DNA of 36,520 nt from a virus, in IMG/VR virus record IMGVR_UViG_3300040808_001641, positions 1 to 36,520 of that record. One strand, 5' to 3'. Numbering within the stretch: the first letter of the stretch is position 1; each line of letters opens with the position of its first letter. The position numbers were made by a program, and so were the translations under genes. Below are positions 28,890-36,520 of the stretch, piece after piece. The notes under the pieces were generated by a model. That model was not told the DNA's origin. It was given only the letters and a program-made list of their open reading frames with translations, and made no database searches.

Positions 28890-31097
28890 ATGAGTATGAA
28901 ATTTGCCGGTTTCATGGGTGCTATGCGGGACGACCGCCTTCGTCGGGAAGAGCGTGAAGAAGCTGCCAAACAGGCCGAACGCGACTACACCTACCGTAAG
29001 AAGTTGCAGGACGCTGATTGGGATCGCCGGTCTGAGCTGGAAGGCCTGAAACTGTTCTCTGCCCAGCGCGAAAAAGACGGTAAACTGGCCGCAGACACAG
29101 ACTTCGTCATGCAGTCTCTCGGTCTTCCTGCAGCGGTTCGTCCATACGTCTCTCAGGCTGTGTCTGGCTTTGGCGGTGCTGCGAACGTGATCGATATGTA
29201 TCAGACAGGCCGCATAGAATTTGACGCTCCTACGGGTGCTGTCGGCGGTAAAGCTGTTGAGATTTCCGGTGACGCCGAAGAGATCAAGACCAGCTTCATG
29301 TCCACAGTCGAGGCTGGTGGTGTGACCAACCCGTTTGCCTTGTCTGCCATTGCTGCGACCGCCTACCACGAAAGCGGGTTCAAGCCGGGTAACGTCGCCC
29401 GGACATGGGATGATCCGTCCGAGACAGGCCGTCCGGGAACAGCCGGTGGTATCATGTCGTGGAACAACGACCGCCTCCGTGCTTTGCAGAATTTCACTGG
29501 TGGTAACCTGACCCCGCAGGCACAGGCACAGTACTTCCTGCAAGAAGACCCTACTCTGATTAAGCGCCTGAACGAGGCCGGATCAGTCGAAGAAGCCGTC
29601 ACCTTGATGAACAACGCATGGCGTTTTGCAGGCTACAACCGTCCGGGTGGGGAAGCTGCAGCTCGTCTTCGCACAGCACAGCAAATCTACCAGACCGAAA
29701 TGGCTCTGCGAGACACCGGTTCGAACGAGGTTATCTCTGCTCGTGGACCGGCCACAGAAGGTCAGGCTACCCCGGCACCTCAGACAGCGTCCACCGACAC
29801 CCCTACCCCTCGCCAAGGCGGTATGCGTATCGTGTCCTCTACCGAGCTTGCAAACAAGAAGCGAGTCAGTGAAAACATCGACTGGTTCCGAGACAAGATC
29901 CAGCAGTCTGACAAGGTCGAAGAGCTGATTGCTCTGGAAGGCTCCATTAAGTCTGACACCCGGCTTACCCCGGAAGAGAGCAACCGAATGATCACTCTCG
30001 TTGGTGAACAGAAAGAGCTTCTTCTGGAACGGGAACGTCGTGTGGCCATCGAAAAGGGTGACCCCATGATGTGGTTCCCGTCGAACGAGAACGGTATGCT
30101 GGCTTCTGCCGCAGGTGTGCGTTTGCAGCCTACTTCTGATGGCTGGGTCGATCCCACAGGCAACCCTATTGATACCACAGGAGGGCTATTTTTCCCTGTC
30201 GAAGACGGTATGGAAAACCTAAAGATCCACAACACCAAAATCCGGGAAATGGTTGGCTTCACAGCAGCTGGTGTGAACGCTGCACAAGCCTTGGCAGTCT
30301 ACCGGAACGCTATCGTGGAGAACCCACAGTCGCTGAACAAATACAGCAACTTCGTGGGGGGCTTTGGGGCAGAGATCGCAGAGATCGAGGCGGCTATCAA
30401 CACAGCTGTCTCTGATGGTGTCTTCACTCCGCAGAAGCAGGGTGAACTCCTTGGCCGGTTCCAAGAGATTGCTGCCGGGGCCGGTATCGTGGACATGACC
30501 CTTCTGAACGCTGCCTACGCAATGGCGGCTCTGAAAGGCTCCACCGGTCAGGCCCTGTCGGACAAAGAGCTGACCCAGAACCTCCAAGCTCTCGGTATGG
30601 GTAAGGCCAACCCGGAGACGGTCTTGAGCATGATCAACACCGCCTTCAACGACATGGTTGTTAACAACGTCCAGACCCGTCGTCAGGCTGAACTGAGTGG
30701 CCTCTACATGACACAGTCCGGTAAGGCATTCCTCTCCCAGACCAACCTCTACACCCCGTTTGATCAGGTGGTCGAAGAGGCCTTCCAGTCCACGAGCGAT
30801 GCTCGTCTGATTGGTGCCTATGAGGCTATGCGAAATGGCGACACGACCATCCAGCAAGGCGTCCAGACAGGCTCCACATCGAGCGTAGGAGAGGCTGTAG
30901 ACGGTTTTATGGGTGGAGACACCGAAGAGACTGCAGACGACCTTCCTGTGTTCTCTCTGGACGAAGTCACCTCCCCTACCACTCTGGAAGAGTTCAACGT
31001 GTCTATGGAAGCCGGGAAACCTACCCGAGTTACTCAGGAGCTGATTGATGCCTACCCGGACATCTTCACGCCTGAAATGTTGAATACCGTGTACTAA
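28890..31097 (+). CDS. Internal virion protein with tail-lysozyme domain
   Basis: A 735-residue protein. The first 70 residues form a charged coiled coil. Residues about 130-270 resemble the phage tail lysozyme family: FMSTVEAGGVTNPFALSAIA, then AYHESGF with the likely catalytic Glu 161, GTAGGIMSWNNDRL and a final helix with NNAWRFAGYNRPGG. Such enzymes open peptidoglycan locally during DNA entry, as the transglycosylase of T7 gp16 does. The rest is helical and probably part of the ejected assembly. AAGGAG precedes the start. Confidence 0.78.
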   Translation: MSMKFAGFMGAMRDDRLRREEREEAAKQAERDYTYRKKLQDADWDRRSELEGLKLFSAQREKDGKLAADTDFVMQSLGLPAAVRPYVSQAVSGFGGAANVIDMYQTGRIEFDAPTGAVGGKAVEISGDAEEIKTSFMSTVEAGGVTNPFALSAIAATAYHESGFKPGNVARTWDDPSETGRPGTAGGIMSWNNDRLRALQNFTGGNLTPQAQAQYFLQEDPTLIKRLNEAGSVEEAVTLMNNAWRFAGYNRPGGEAAARLRTAQQIYQTEMALRDTGSNEVISARGPATEGQATPAPQTASTDTPTPRQGGMRIVSSTELANKKRVSENIDWFRDKIQQSDKVEELIALEGSIKSDTRLTPEESNRMITLVGEQKELLLERERRVAIEKGDPMMWFPSNENGMLASAAGVRLQPTSDGWVDPTGNPIDTTGGLFFPVEDGMENLKIHNTKIREMVGFTAAGVNAAQALAVYRNAIVENPQSLNKYSNFVGGFGAEIAEIEAAINTAVSDGVFTPQKQGELLGRFQEIAAGAGIVDMTLLNAAYAMAALKGSTGQALSDKELTQNLQALGMGKANPETVLSMINTAFNDMVVNNVQTRRQAELSGLYMTQSGKAFLSQTNLYTPFDQVVEEAFQSTSDARLIGAYEAMRNGDTTIQQGVQTGSTSSVGEAVDGFMGGDTEETADDLPVFSLDEVTSPTTLEEFNVSMEAGKPTRVTQELIDAYPDIFTPEMLNTVY

Positions 31098-31107
31098 AGG
31101 ACCGCTT

Positions 31108-34100
31108 ATGTCTGATATCCTGAAAAACCTTGTACCTCGCGGTCGCGTAGTCGTTGAAGAGGAGGAGGCCGCAAAGGCCTCTTTCGACCCTTCCAAGTTG
31201 AAGCCTCGGGGTCGCGTGGATACCTCTTACACCCCTGCACCCGGAGATAACTCTGACACACGCTACGGCGATGAACAGATGTCTTACGAAGACGCTATCC
31301 GGGAGTATAACTCTCTGCCGGAAAAGGAAGGCTACTCTAAGAACTTCCTTGGGCAGGTCAACTACACCGACCCTGAGACGGGTAAGAAGGTTGCTGTTCC
31401 TCCTCCGGGTGCAGACCGTTTTAGCATGGAGGGCGTAAAGCAAGGGGTACGAGACGTTATCTCTGGTGAACGCGGTCTGGGAGAAGTCCTGTCCGGTGCC
31501 TTCCGTCGTGCGGTTACCGACCCCAAGGCCGATGTAGGCGCAGACACAGCCCTCGCTCTGGGTATGCAAGAATTCGTAGGTGACGTAGCTCGTACGGGGG
31601 CGGCGGCTTCTGATTATGTCCTTGGAACCGATTACTACGACTCCGTGGACAAGGCTATGCCTACGGTCGAAACGTCTGGTATGAATGCTCTGATCGCAGA
31701 CACCCTGCCCCTGATGATCTCTGGCATGGGGGCCGGTCGCGCGGCCTACAACTCTCTCTCGTTCCTTGGTAATAACTTCACAGCCCTTGCGGCACGAGGT
31801 ATTCTGGCAGGGGTCGCAGGAGAGGTAGTAGCCAGCTCAGGTGTAAACGAAGACGAAAAGGGTTTCCTACTTGGCAAAGACTCTATGCTTGCCCTTACAG
31901 ACGACCTTGACATCGGTGACACAGAAGCTGCACAGGTTCTGGAGCATCGTCTTATGGCGATGGGGGATGGTTTCCTTGTCGGTGGAGCGGCCTCGGGCCT
32001 TTTCCAAGTTGGTCGTGGTGGCAAGAACCTCCTGAAATGGTATGCAGCGAAGCCTGTAAACGCCTTCTCTAAGGGTAGCAAAGAAGCCAAGATCTATAAA
32101 CAGATCACGGAGATTGCAGGCCGGATTGATGCCGATACTTCTCCAGAAGAAGCCTTCCGTATTCGTGAGGAAATCGCACGGAAAGTGGAAGAGAACAAAG
32201 AGGTCGTAGTCCGTATCCTTGACAGCGTGGACGACGAGAAGGTGACCCTGACTACCTTGCAGGCACTCGCTCGTGGTTCTGACAACCCGGAAGACGTGGC
32301 TCGTATCGAGGGTCTCATTGCGTCGTTTGACCGTGCTGGATTTGAAGACTTTGGACAGGCCCAGAAAGCCATTGGTAACACTCTGGACGACGTTCTGGAT
32401 CGTCAGGGTAAGGCCCTTGGAGGGGACACAGTAGCAGACCGGTCTCGCACGATTGATGCGGGTGCTGATACTCTTGCGGGTGTAGGCCGAGGTCAGGTCG
32501 ATCTGGCAGACGGAGACGTACAGGCGGCAGAGAACACCTATAACGCTCTGAAAGATGACTTCTGGAAATCTGTAGAAGGCGATCCCACTTTCGGGGAGAC
32601 CGTCCAGCGCCTAACACGCCATGCGGGGACGGATCAGGGTACGGTACGTCGTGGGGCAGAAGATGACGTTCTCGGAGGTCTCCGTGAGGCGTACGAGACC
32701 ATCAAAGGCACGAAAGACGATCTGTATCGGTCAATCTCTGGTGGGCAGGTTTCAGGTACTAGCTTAAAGCGTGTACTGGACACTCTCAGCTCCAACGCCA
32801 TTCTACCAGAAATCGACAAGATGAAATCTGACCCCCTACTCAGCCGGTTCATCCGGGAGGTGAAGCCTAAGCCAAAGGTCGATCCAGAAACCGGCCAAGC
32901 CCTTCTGGACGATGCTGGTGAGATGATCATGGAGACAGAGGCAGAGATGTCTCGCCGTGTTCAGGAATGGCTGTCGAAGAATGACGAAGGGATGGGCCAG
33001 TTCGGTTTCATGTACCGCGAGGTGCGTCCTCGTCTTTCTGCACTCGCAAACAACCTTTTCCAGACTGATCCAACGGCAGCAGGAGAAGTCCGTAAGCTGG
33101 TCCGCTTTATCGACACGGACATGGTGCAGGAGGTGGCCCAGAGAAACCCAGAGCTTGCCGCCAACGCCCAAGAGGCTCTCCGCTACTACAAAGAGGAGTT
33201 TGCTCCTTTCTTCCGCTCTGACGTTGGTACACCCCTGTCTCGCTACGCGGAAATCCACGATAGCACCCTCGGGCGTAACCTCGACCAGTATGGGTATGAC
33301 CGGAACACAGTCAACCTCGGTAAGGAAATCCTGCAGGGTGACAACTATGTGGATGTAAAACAGCTCCGTACTCTTCTCGACCGGCCTGAAATTGCTGGAG
33401 CTGGAGGAGACCGGATCGCTGATTACTACGTCCTAAGCCTGTTCGAAAAGCTTGGCGCAGATATCCAGACCAAGGGTCTCAAGGACACGGATATTACGGC
33501 TATCACCTCCTACGTGAAGCAGTACGAAGATACCCTGTCTCGTGTCTTCCCCGAGAAGGCATCCCAGCTTAACGAATTTATCTCCGGGATCAACGCGAAG
33601 ACTGGAGACCTGAAAGCCCAGCAGGAGATTTTGGAACGGGCGTCGGCTCTAGCTAAAGAACAGCGTCAGAAGGTTCTCAAATCGGCTCTCAAGCCCTTCT
33701 TCCAGAAAGAGGGTATGGAGACCACCAGCGACACGTACACAGCGTTTAAGTCCGTGTTCTCGGGTGAGAAGCCTGTGGACAAGGTCCGGGATCTGAGAAA
33801 GTTCATGGACAGCCTTGACCCTGCCGATAAAGAGATTGCAGAGAGCGGTCTCCGCACGGCCTACAACCGATACTTCCGCCAGACGGTATACACACGTACT
33901 CCAGAAACTGGTGGTGGGTTTGCACTTTCCGGTGCCAAGATCTTCTCCTCCAACGAGGAATTTGATCAGTTCTTTGCCCTGACAGACGAGGTCTTTGCAG
34001 ACCTTCCAGAAGTGTCTGAGTCTCTTCGGGAACTGACTGTACTGGCCGCTAACATGCAGTCCATGCGGTCGGCAAAGCCTAATGCTTCGTGGTCTCCCAC

Positions 34101-34533
34101 TGCATACAAGCAGGATGCGATGGAGCAGGGTAACCGGATGATCAACGTCCTGATTGGACCCCTTAACCGGAAAGCGACACGAGCAAGGACGGCCCTTGCG
34201 ACTGCTATTGAAGCTCGACAGCCTGATCGTGAGGCAGCAAACCTCATGAACAAAATCCTGTCAGATCCAGAGTACTTCGCTGACCTCTCTCGCCGGTTCA
34301 ATAAAGAGCCTGACAACCCTGCCCTGCGCGATGAAGCCATGCGCTGGTTCGCTTCGGCAGAAGCCAAGAGTACAGAACCTGACCCGGAAGTCCCACCAGA
34401 AGACGAGGGAGAAGTCTCTCGTATGCTTCGGGAGGCTCGAGGTACGGTCGGTAGTCTGGCCAGAAAGGCCGGTGATGCCATCGACGAGGAAATGAACCAG
34501 ATCGACGGCTTCATGAACGAGGTGACCCGCTAA
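31108..34533 (+). CDS. Very large internal virion-type protein
   Basis: A 1141-residue, mostly helical protein. Hydrophobic segments around residues 190-250 (ALIADTLPLMISGMGAGRAA and nearby) could insert into membranes, as the ejectosome proteins of podoviruses do. The remainder has long charged helices and a C-terminal acidic part. It is the last gene of the rightward block and the largest in the window. A T7 gp16-like role is inferred from size, order and character, not from a catalytic motif. Confidence 0.65.
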   Translation: MSDILKNLVPRGRVVVEEEEAAKASFDPSKLKPRGRVDTSYTPAPGDNSDTRYGDEQMSYEDAIREYNSLPEKEGYSKNFLGQVNYTDPETGKKVAVPPPGADRFSMEGVKQGVRDVISGERGLGEVLSGAFRRAVTDPKADVGADTALALGMQEFVGDVARTGAAASDYVLGTDYYDSVDKAMPTVETSGMNALIADTLPLMISGMGAGRAAYNSLSFLGNNFTALAARGILAGVAGEVVASSGVNEDEKGFLLGKDSMLALTDDLDIGDTEAAQVLEHRLMAMGDGFLVGGAASGLFQVGRGGKNLLKWYAAKPVNAFSKGSKEAKIYKQITEIAGRIDADTSPEEAFRIREEIARKVEENKEVVVRILDSVDDEKVTLTTLQALARGSDNPEDVARIEGLIASFDRAGFEDFGQAQKAIGNTLDDVLDRQGKALGGDTVADRSRTIDAGADTLAGVGRGQVDLADGDVQAAENTYNALKDDFWKSVEGDPTFGETVQRLTRHAGTDQGTVRRGAEDDVLGGLREAYETIKGTKDDLYRSISGGQVSGTSLKRVLDTLSSNAILPEIDKMKSDPLLSRFIREVKPKPKVDPETGQALLDDAGEMIMETEAEMSRRVQEWLSKNDEGMGQFGFMYREVRPRLSALANNLFQTDPTAAGEVRKLVRFIDTDMVQEVAQRNPELAANAQEALRYYKEEFAPFFRSDVGTPLSRYAEIHDSTLGRNLDQYGYDRNTVNLGKEILQGDNYVDVKQLRTLLDRPEIAGAGGDRIADYYVLSLFEKLGADIQTKGLKDTDITAITSYVKQYEDTLSRVFPEKASQLNEFISGINAKTGDLKAQQEILERASALAKEQRQKVLKSALKPFFQKEGMETTSDTYTAFKSVFSGEKPVDKVRDLRKFMDSLDPADKEIAESGLRTAYNRYFRQTVYTRTPETGGGFALSGAKIFSSNEEFDQFFALTDEVFADLPEVSESLRELTVLAANMQSMRSAKPNASWSPTAYKQDAMEQGNRMINVLIGPLNRKATRARTALATAIEARQPDREAANLMNKILSDPEYFADLSRRFNKEPDNPALRDEAMRWFASAEAKSTEPDPEVPPEDEGEVSRMLREARGTVGSLARKAGDAIDEEMNQIDGFMNEVTR

Positions 34534-34536
34534 AAC

Positions 34537-34570
34537 GAAAATAGCCCCCCACCGACCAAAGTGAGGGGCT
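34537..34570 (-). terminator. Leftward terminator
   Basis: On the minus strand AGCCCCTCAC and GTGGGGGGCT pair, followed by ATTTTCG. It lies 4 bases after the stop of the last rightward gene but serves leftward transcripts. Confidence 0.7.
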
Positions 34571-34572
34571 AA

Positions 34573-34588
34573 CCTAACAGACCAAAGG
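34573..34588 (+). promoter_or_regulatory. Orphan CCTAACAGACCAAAGG leader (copy 6)
   Basis: A full leader with a strong hairpin directly before it (34543-34570) and AAGGAA behind it, but no start codon or gene follows before the terminator at 34625. Confidence 0.65.
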
Positions 34589-34624
34589 ACACAAGGAACT
34601 TTGGCTGTTCATTTTATAGCATAG

Positions 34625-34661
34625 AAGGCCCCCTGACGTCAATCGTTTTGGGGGCCTTTTT
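34625..34661 (+). terminator. Rightward terminator
   Basis: GGCCCCC (34627-34633) pairs with GGGGGCC (34650-34656), followed by TTTTT. It ends the rightward virion transcripts. The loop is 16 bases long. Confidence 0.85.
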
Positions 34662-34662
34662 G

Positions 34663-35037
34663 TTAGCTCATGGAAGCAATGTCGTTGACCATAGTACGGT
34701 CAATCTCGATCAAGGCGTTGTGGGCATCTGTTAGAGCCATGTCCACTGCCTTGATAACGTCGATACGTTCATCCAGACGTATACCCGGCCCGTGAGCCAG
34801 AACGGTGAGAGCGTGAACGCTTGTTAGACGAGATTTAGCCCCCCGAAGAATCTTTGCTGCATCGGTAAGGGCAGCAGCTTGGTCCTGCAGTAGAGTGAAG
34901 GCTACTGCTTCTGTAACCTTGTCTCGTCCATGTTCTTTCGAAAGATCCTTAAACGCAGTGGGCTGTAGCTTCATAGAAGTGAGAAGCTCATTTGCCAGCT
35001 GTGTGAGGGCTTCCATTTCAGAGGTCTGTGTGGTCAT
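34663..35037 (-). CDS. Unknown helical protein
   Basis: A 124-residue, nearly all-helical protein starting MTTQTSEMEALTQLANELLT. An AAGGAAAA Shine-Dalgarno and a CTAACAGACC leader precede it on the minus strand. It has long hydrophobic heptads in its second half (VIKAVDMALTDAHNALIEID). It looks like a small helical-bundle protein. It shares size and architecture, but not clear sequence, with the next leftward gene upstream at 35108. Confidence 0.6.
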   Translation of the reverse strand: MTTQTSEMEALTQLANELLTSMKLQPTAFKDLSKEHGRDKVTEAVAFTLLQDQAAALTDAAKILRGAKSRLTSVHALTVLAHGPGIRLDERIDVIKAVDMALTDAHNALIEIDRTMVNDIASMS

Positions 35038-35050
35038 ATCTTTTCCTTAT

Positions 35051-35060
35051 GGTCTGTTAG
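35051..35060 (-). promoter_or_regulatory. CTAACAGACC leader element (copy 7)
   Basis: The minus strand reads CTAACAGACCATAAGGAAAA before the gene starting at 35037. No strong hairpin precedes it. Confidence 0.6.
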
Positions 35061-35082
35061 TGCGATCTGTGTCACGAGGAGG

Positions 35083-35111
35083 AAGTTACCCTAGTTGAGG
35101 TAACTGGTCAA
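35083..35111 (-). promoter_or_regulatory. Promoter with an inverted GTTACC/GGTAAC site
   Basis: On the minus strand TTGACC (35111-35106), a 17-base spacer and TAACTT (35088-35083). AGTTACC and GGTAACT form a 22-base dyad in the spacer and -10. The -35 overlaps the TGA stop of the preceding gene. Confidence 0.65.
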
Positions 35112-35410
35112 CCCCCCCTCCCAACTTTTTTTGCTTCACGGAGAGCAATATCCAGCTGATAGAGAGCAGAGTCAGCCTGTGCCGACTCGTCCTTCATCTT
35201 GTGGATAGAGGCCACCCGGTTTGCCTGTTCTAAGTTACGTCGGGCCTGTTCAAGCAGACCTGTAGCGGCATCAATCAGGGTGACCCCGTTGATACAGAAG
35301 CGGAGATAACTGGAGCGATGCTCCGACTCGATCAATTCGAAAGAGATATCCACCTCTTCGCCGCCGAGGTTGTCAACTTGGGCTTCAAACAGGTCTTGCT
35401 GTGTAGGCAT
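35108..35410 (-). CDS. Unknown acidic protein
   Basis: A 100-residue protein starting MPTQQDLFEAQVDNLGGEEV. AAGGGAC lies 7 bases upstream. The N-terminal half is beta-rich (ISFELIESEHRSSYLRFCIN); the second half is a charged helix. Its stop TGA is shared with the -35 TTGACC of the next leftward promoter. No family is recognised. Confidence 0.6.
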   Translation of the reverse strand: MPTQQDLFEAQVDNLGGEEVDISFELIESEHRSSYLRFCINGVTLIDAATGLLEQARRNLEQANRVASIHKMKDESAQADSALYQLDIALREAKKVGRGG

Positions 35411-35472
35411 TACAATGTCCCTTGTGTTTATCTAAGGTGAGTGGGTGTATCTTTGGATAGCACCCGATCCTT

Positions 35473-35497
35473 TTACCTTAGCAGGGGGAAGTGTCAA
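35473..35497 (-). promoter_or_regulatory. Promoter inside the 3' end of phoH
   Basis: On the minus strand TTGACA (35497-35492) lies within phoH codons, and CTAAGGTAA (35481-35473) contains the phoH stop codon. The -10 match (TAAAAG) is weak, so an activator may be required, or the motif may be an operator. Confidence 0.45.
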
Positions 35498-36209
35498 GGG
35501 GATCGCTGCGTAACCTTTCAAAAAATTTCACCCACTTCTTGCAGGCATCAGAACGGACCACGTCGTCGGAGGAGAATCTTACGACTCCCACATCTGTATT
35601 ATCCTGCTCCCACAGCGTGGTAAGCTCCTCAAAGGGGGGGTTTGGCCCAAGGTCACTCTGACGTGGATCACCGGTCATGGCGATGCGTGTACCCTCCCCT
35701 GTCCGAGTCAGGAACATTTCCAGCTCTGCCATCGTGGCGTTCTGAGCCTCGTCCAGTACGGCGAAAGCGCGATCATAGGACATACCACGGTCGTAGTTCA
35801 GAGGACGGGCCACAATCTCTTCCTTGCGGATCATGTAGTCAACCTTCTGAGGACCAAGGATTTTCCGCAGGTTCTGTAGAGGGGCAGCGGCCCACGGAGC
35901 CATCTTTTCGTCTACGTCTCCCTTGAAATATCCCAGCTCCTTTCCATCTACAGCCACTAGTGGACGGAGGAGAATGATCTGATCAATCTCACGTTCCACA
36001 TAGGCTCTTGCAGCCACAGCCAGAGGAATGTATGACTTCCCGGTCCCGGCAGACCCGATACCCACAGCAGTGTCGAAGGTGTTCAGGGCGGCTAGGTATT
36101 CTCTCTGTGGCGCAGTTCTCGGTCTGATTTCGACCGTCTTTTGGTACTTCGGAGTGGGTTCTACACCCTCTTGTATTTTGGTTCTACGGGTACGTCTCTG
36201 CTTGGCCAT
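35478..36209 (-). CDS. phoH: PhoH-like ATPase
   Basis: A 243-residue PhoH-family NTPase. Walker A GSAGTGKS lies at 52-59 and the Walker B region VLDEAQN at 151-157; LLRPLVAVDGKELGYFKGDV and TGDPRQSDL are further conserved blocks. PhoH proteins are RNA-associated ATPases/helicases frequently carried by marine phages; the role in infection is not settled. It begins with a basic tail (MAKQRRTRRTK). A promoter, CTAAGGTAAC motif and AGGAG Shine-Dalgarno precede it. Its last codons contain the promoter of the next gene. Confidence 0.93.
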   Translation of the reverse strand: MAKQRRTRRTKIQEGVEPTPKYQKTVEIRPRTAPQREYLAALNTFDTAVGIGSAGTGKSYIPLAVAARAYVEREIDQIILLRPLVAVDGKELGYFKGDVDEKMAPWAAAPLQNLRKILGPQKVDYMIRKEEIVARPLNYDRGMSYDRAFAVLDEAQNATMAELEMFLTRTGEGTRIAMTGDPRQSDLGPNPPFEELTTLWEQDNTDVGVVRFSSDDVVRSDACKKWVKFFERLRSDPLDTSPC

Positions 36210-36245
36210 ACAGTCTCCTGTTGGGGGGTGGTTTGGTATGTCTAT

Positions 36246-36275
36246 GTTGTACCATGGTTACCTTAGCCGCTACAA
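36246..36275 (-). promoter_or_regulatory. Promoter for phoH
   Basis: On the minus strand TTGTAG (36275-36270), an 18-base spacer and TACAAC (36251-36246). CTAAGGTAAC (36266-36257) lies in the spacer. The terminator at 36278 ends just upstream. Confidence 0.55.
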
Positions 36276-36277
36276 TA

Positions 36278-36305
36278 GAAAAGGGCCGGGAGTTACCCCA
36301 GCCCT
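36278..36305 (-). terminator. Leftward terminator
   Basis: On the minus strand AGGGCTGGG and CCCGGCCCT pair with a GTAACT loop and one mismatch, followed by TTTTC. It separates the partial gene at the window edge from phoH. Confidence 0.7.
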
Positions 36306-36351
36306 ATGTGGTGTAGCTCATAAACTGAGCTTATGATCGGAAGCACATACG

Positions 36352-36520
36352 TTAGCGGTTTCGGCCCTCTAAGATCTCACGTCCGTAATAGCCATTGGCC
36401 GCTCTCCACTTGATGGTTTGGTAATTTACCCCGGTCTCGTCGGCCCATTGGGAGGCAGTCTTAGTCTCTCCATCTATAGTGATATGAACGGTGTTTCTTC
36501 GGTTGTTTGCCTGTGTCTTT
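36352..36520 (-). CDS. C-terminal part of an HNH/AP2-like endonuclease-type protein (cut by window edge)
   Basis: The last 55 residues of a leftward gene. VHITIDGETKTASQWADETG, then VNYQTIKWRAANGYYGREIL, is a helix-turn-helix tail of the type found in phage HNH homing endonucleases and AP2-like proteins (an IT-hydrophobic-G-x-T-hydrophobic-x-W-A start and a TI..R...G end). The catalytic part lies outside the window, so activity cannot be judged. Confidence 0.6.
   Translation of the reverse strand, partial: KTQANNRRNTVHITIDGETKTASQWADETGVNYQTIKWRAANGYYGREILEGRNR

Noticed and set aside
36300-36345. A possible tRNA or hairpin before the partial gene at the right edge
   Set aside because: CATAA/TTATG pairing exists, but no T-loop TTCRA, anticodon stem or acceptor pairing can be built. 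It is at most a weak hairpin.

Overview
This window looks like a contiguous segment of a short-tailed (podovirus-like) lytic phage genome. The host is probably a marine alphaproteobacterium, perhaps of the Roseobacter group. Supporting evidence: a full DNA packaging and virion block (small and large terminase, portal, scaffold, capsid, two tail-tube or nozzle proteins, fibers, several very large internal-virion-type proteins) with no tape measure or sheath; a lysozyme/Rz/Rz1 lysis set; phage tRNAs; and a PhoH ATPase. The host is inferred from overall character only. No DNA polymerase, primase, helicase or integrase lies in the window, so replication genes must be elsewhere.

Layout. (1) 1-932, leftward: four small unknown genes, one cut by the window edge, with a repeated GCGCGTGAGGC element at gene boundaries. 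(2) 933-1327: divergent regulatory region. (3) 1328-4259, rightward: a cysteine-rich protein resembling the DUF7227 group, a DUF932-type protein, and very small genes including two single-helix membrane peptides. Several have their own promoter and a shared 5' leader containing CCTAACAGACC. (4) 4260-5231: almost 1 kb with no convincing gene, rich in short repeats and hairpins. (5) 5232-7117: tightly overlapping small genes, including a PD-(D/E)XK nuclease-like protein, two membrane peptides, a probable Acb2/Tad1-type cyclic-nucleotide sponge and a HAD-like phosphatase. (6) 7314-13994: small genes, terminase, portal, an HExxH protein and scaffold. (7) 14003-15061: promoter, terminator, tRNA-Asn, a free-standing nuclease gene, tRNA-Trp, structured RNA and terminator. 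(8) 15062-23029: capsid, adaptor, nozzle and fiber/adhesin genes. (9) 23144-34533: DUF4214 protein, lysis cassette and internal virion proteins. (10) 34663-36520, leftward: two small genes, phoH and the C-terminal end of another gene.

Regulation. Sigma70-like promoters occur on both strands, and most carry the short motif TTACCYTAR (or its complement) within or beside the -35/-10 region. A second recurring element, usually a hairpin followed by CCTAACAGACC and a Shine-Dalgarno, precedes genes on both strands. One orphan copy lies between two interleaved convergent terminators at 34537-34661. These two motif families are the strongest candidates for something undescribed here.

Functions named by family come from recognising sequence patterns, not from a database search.
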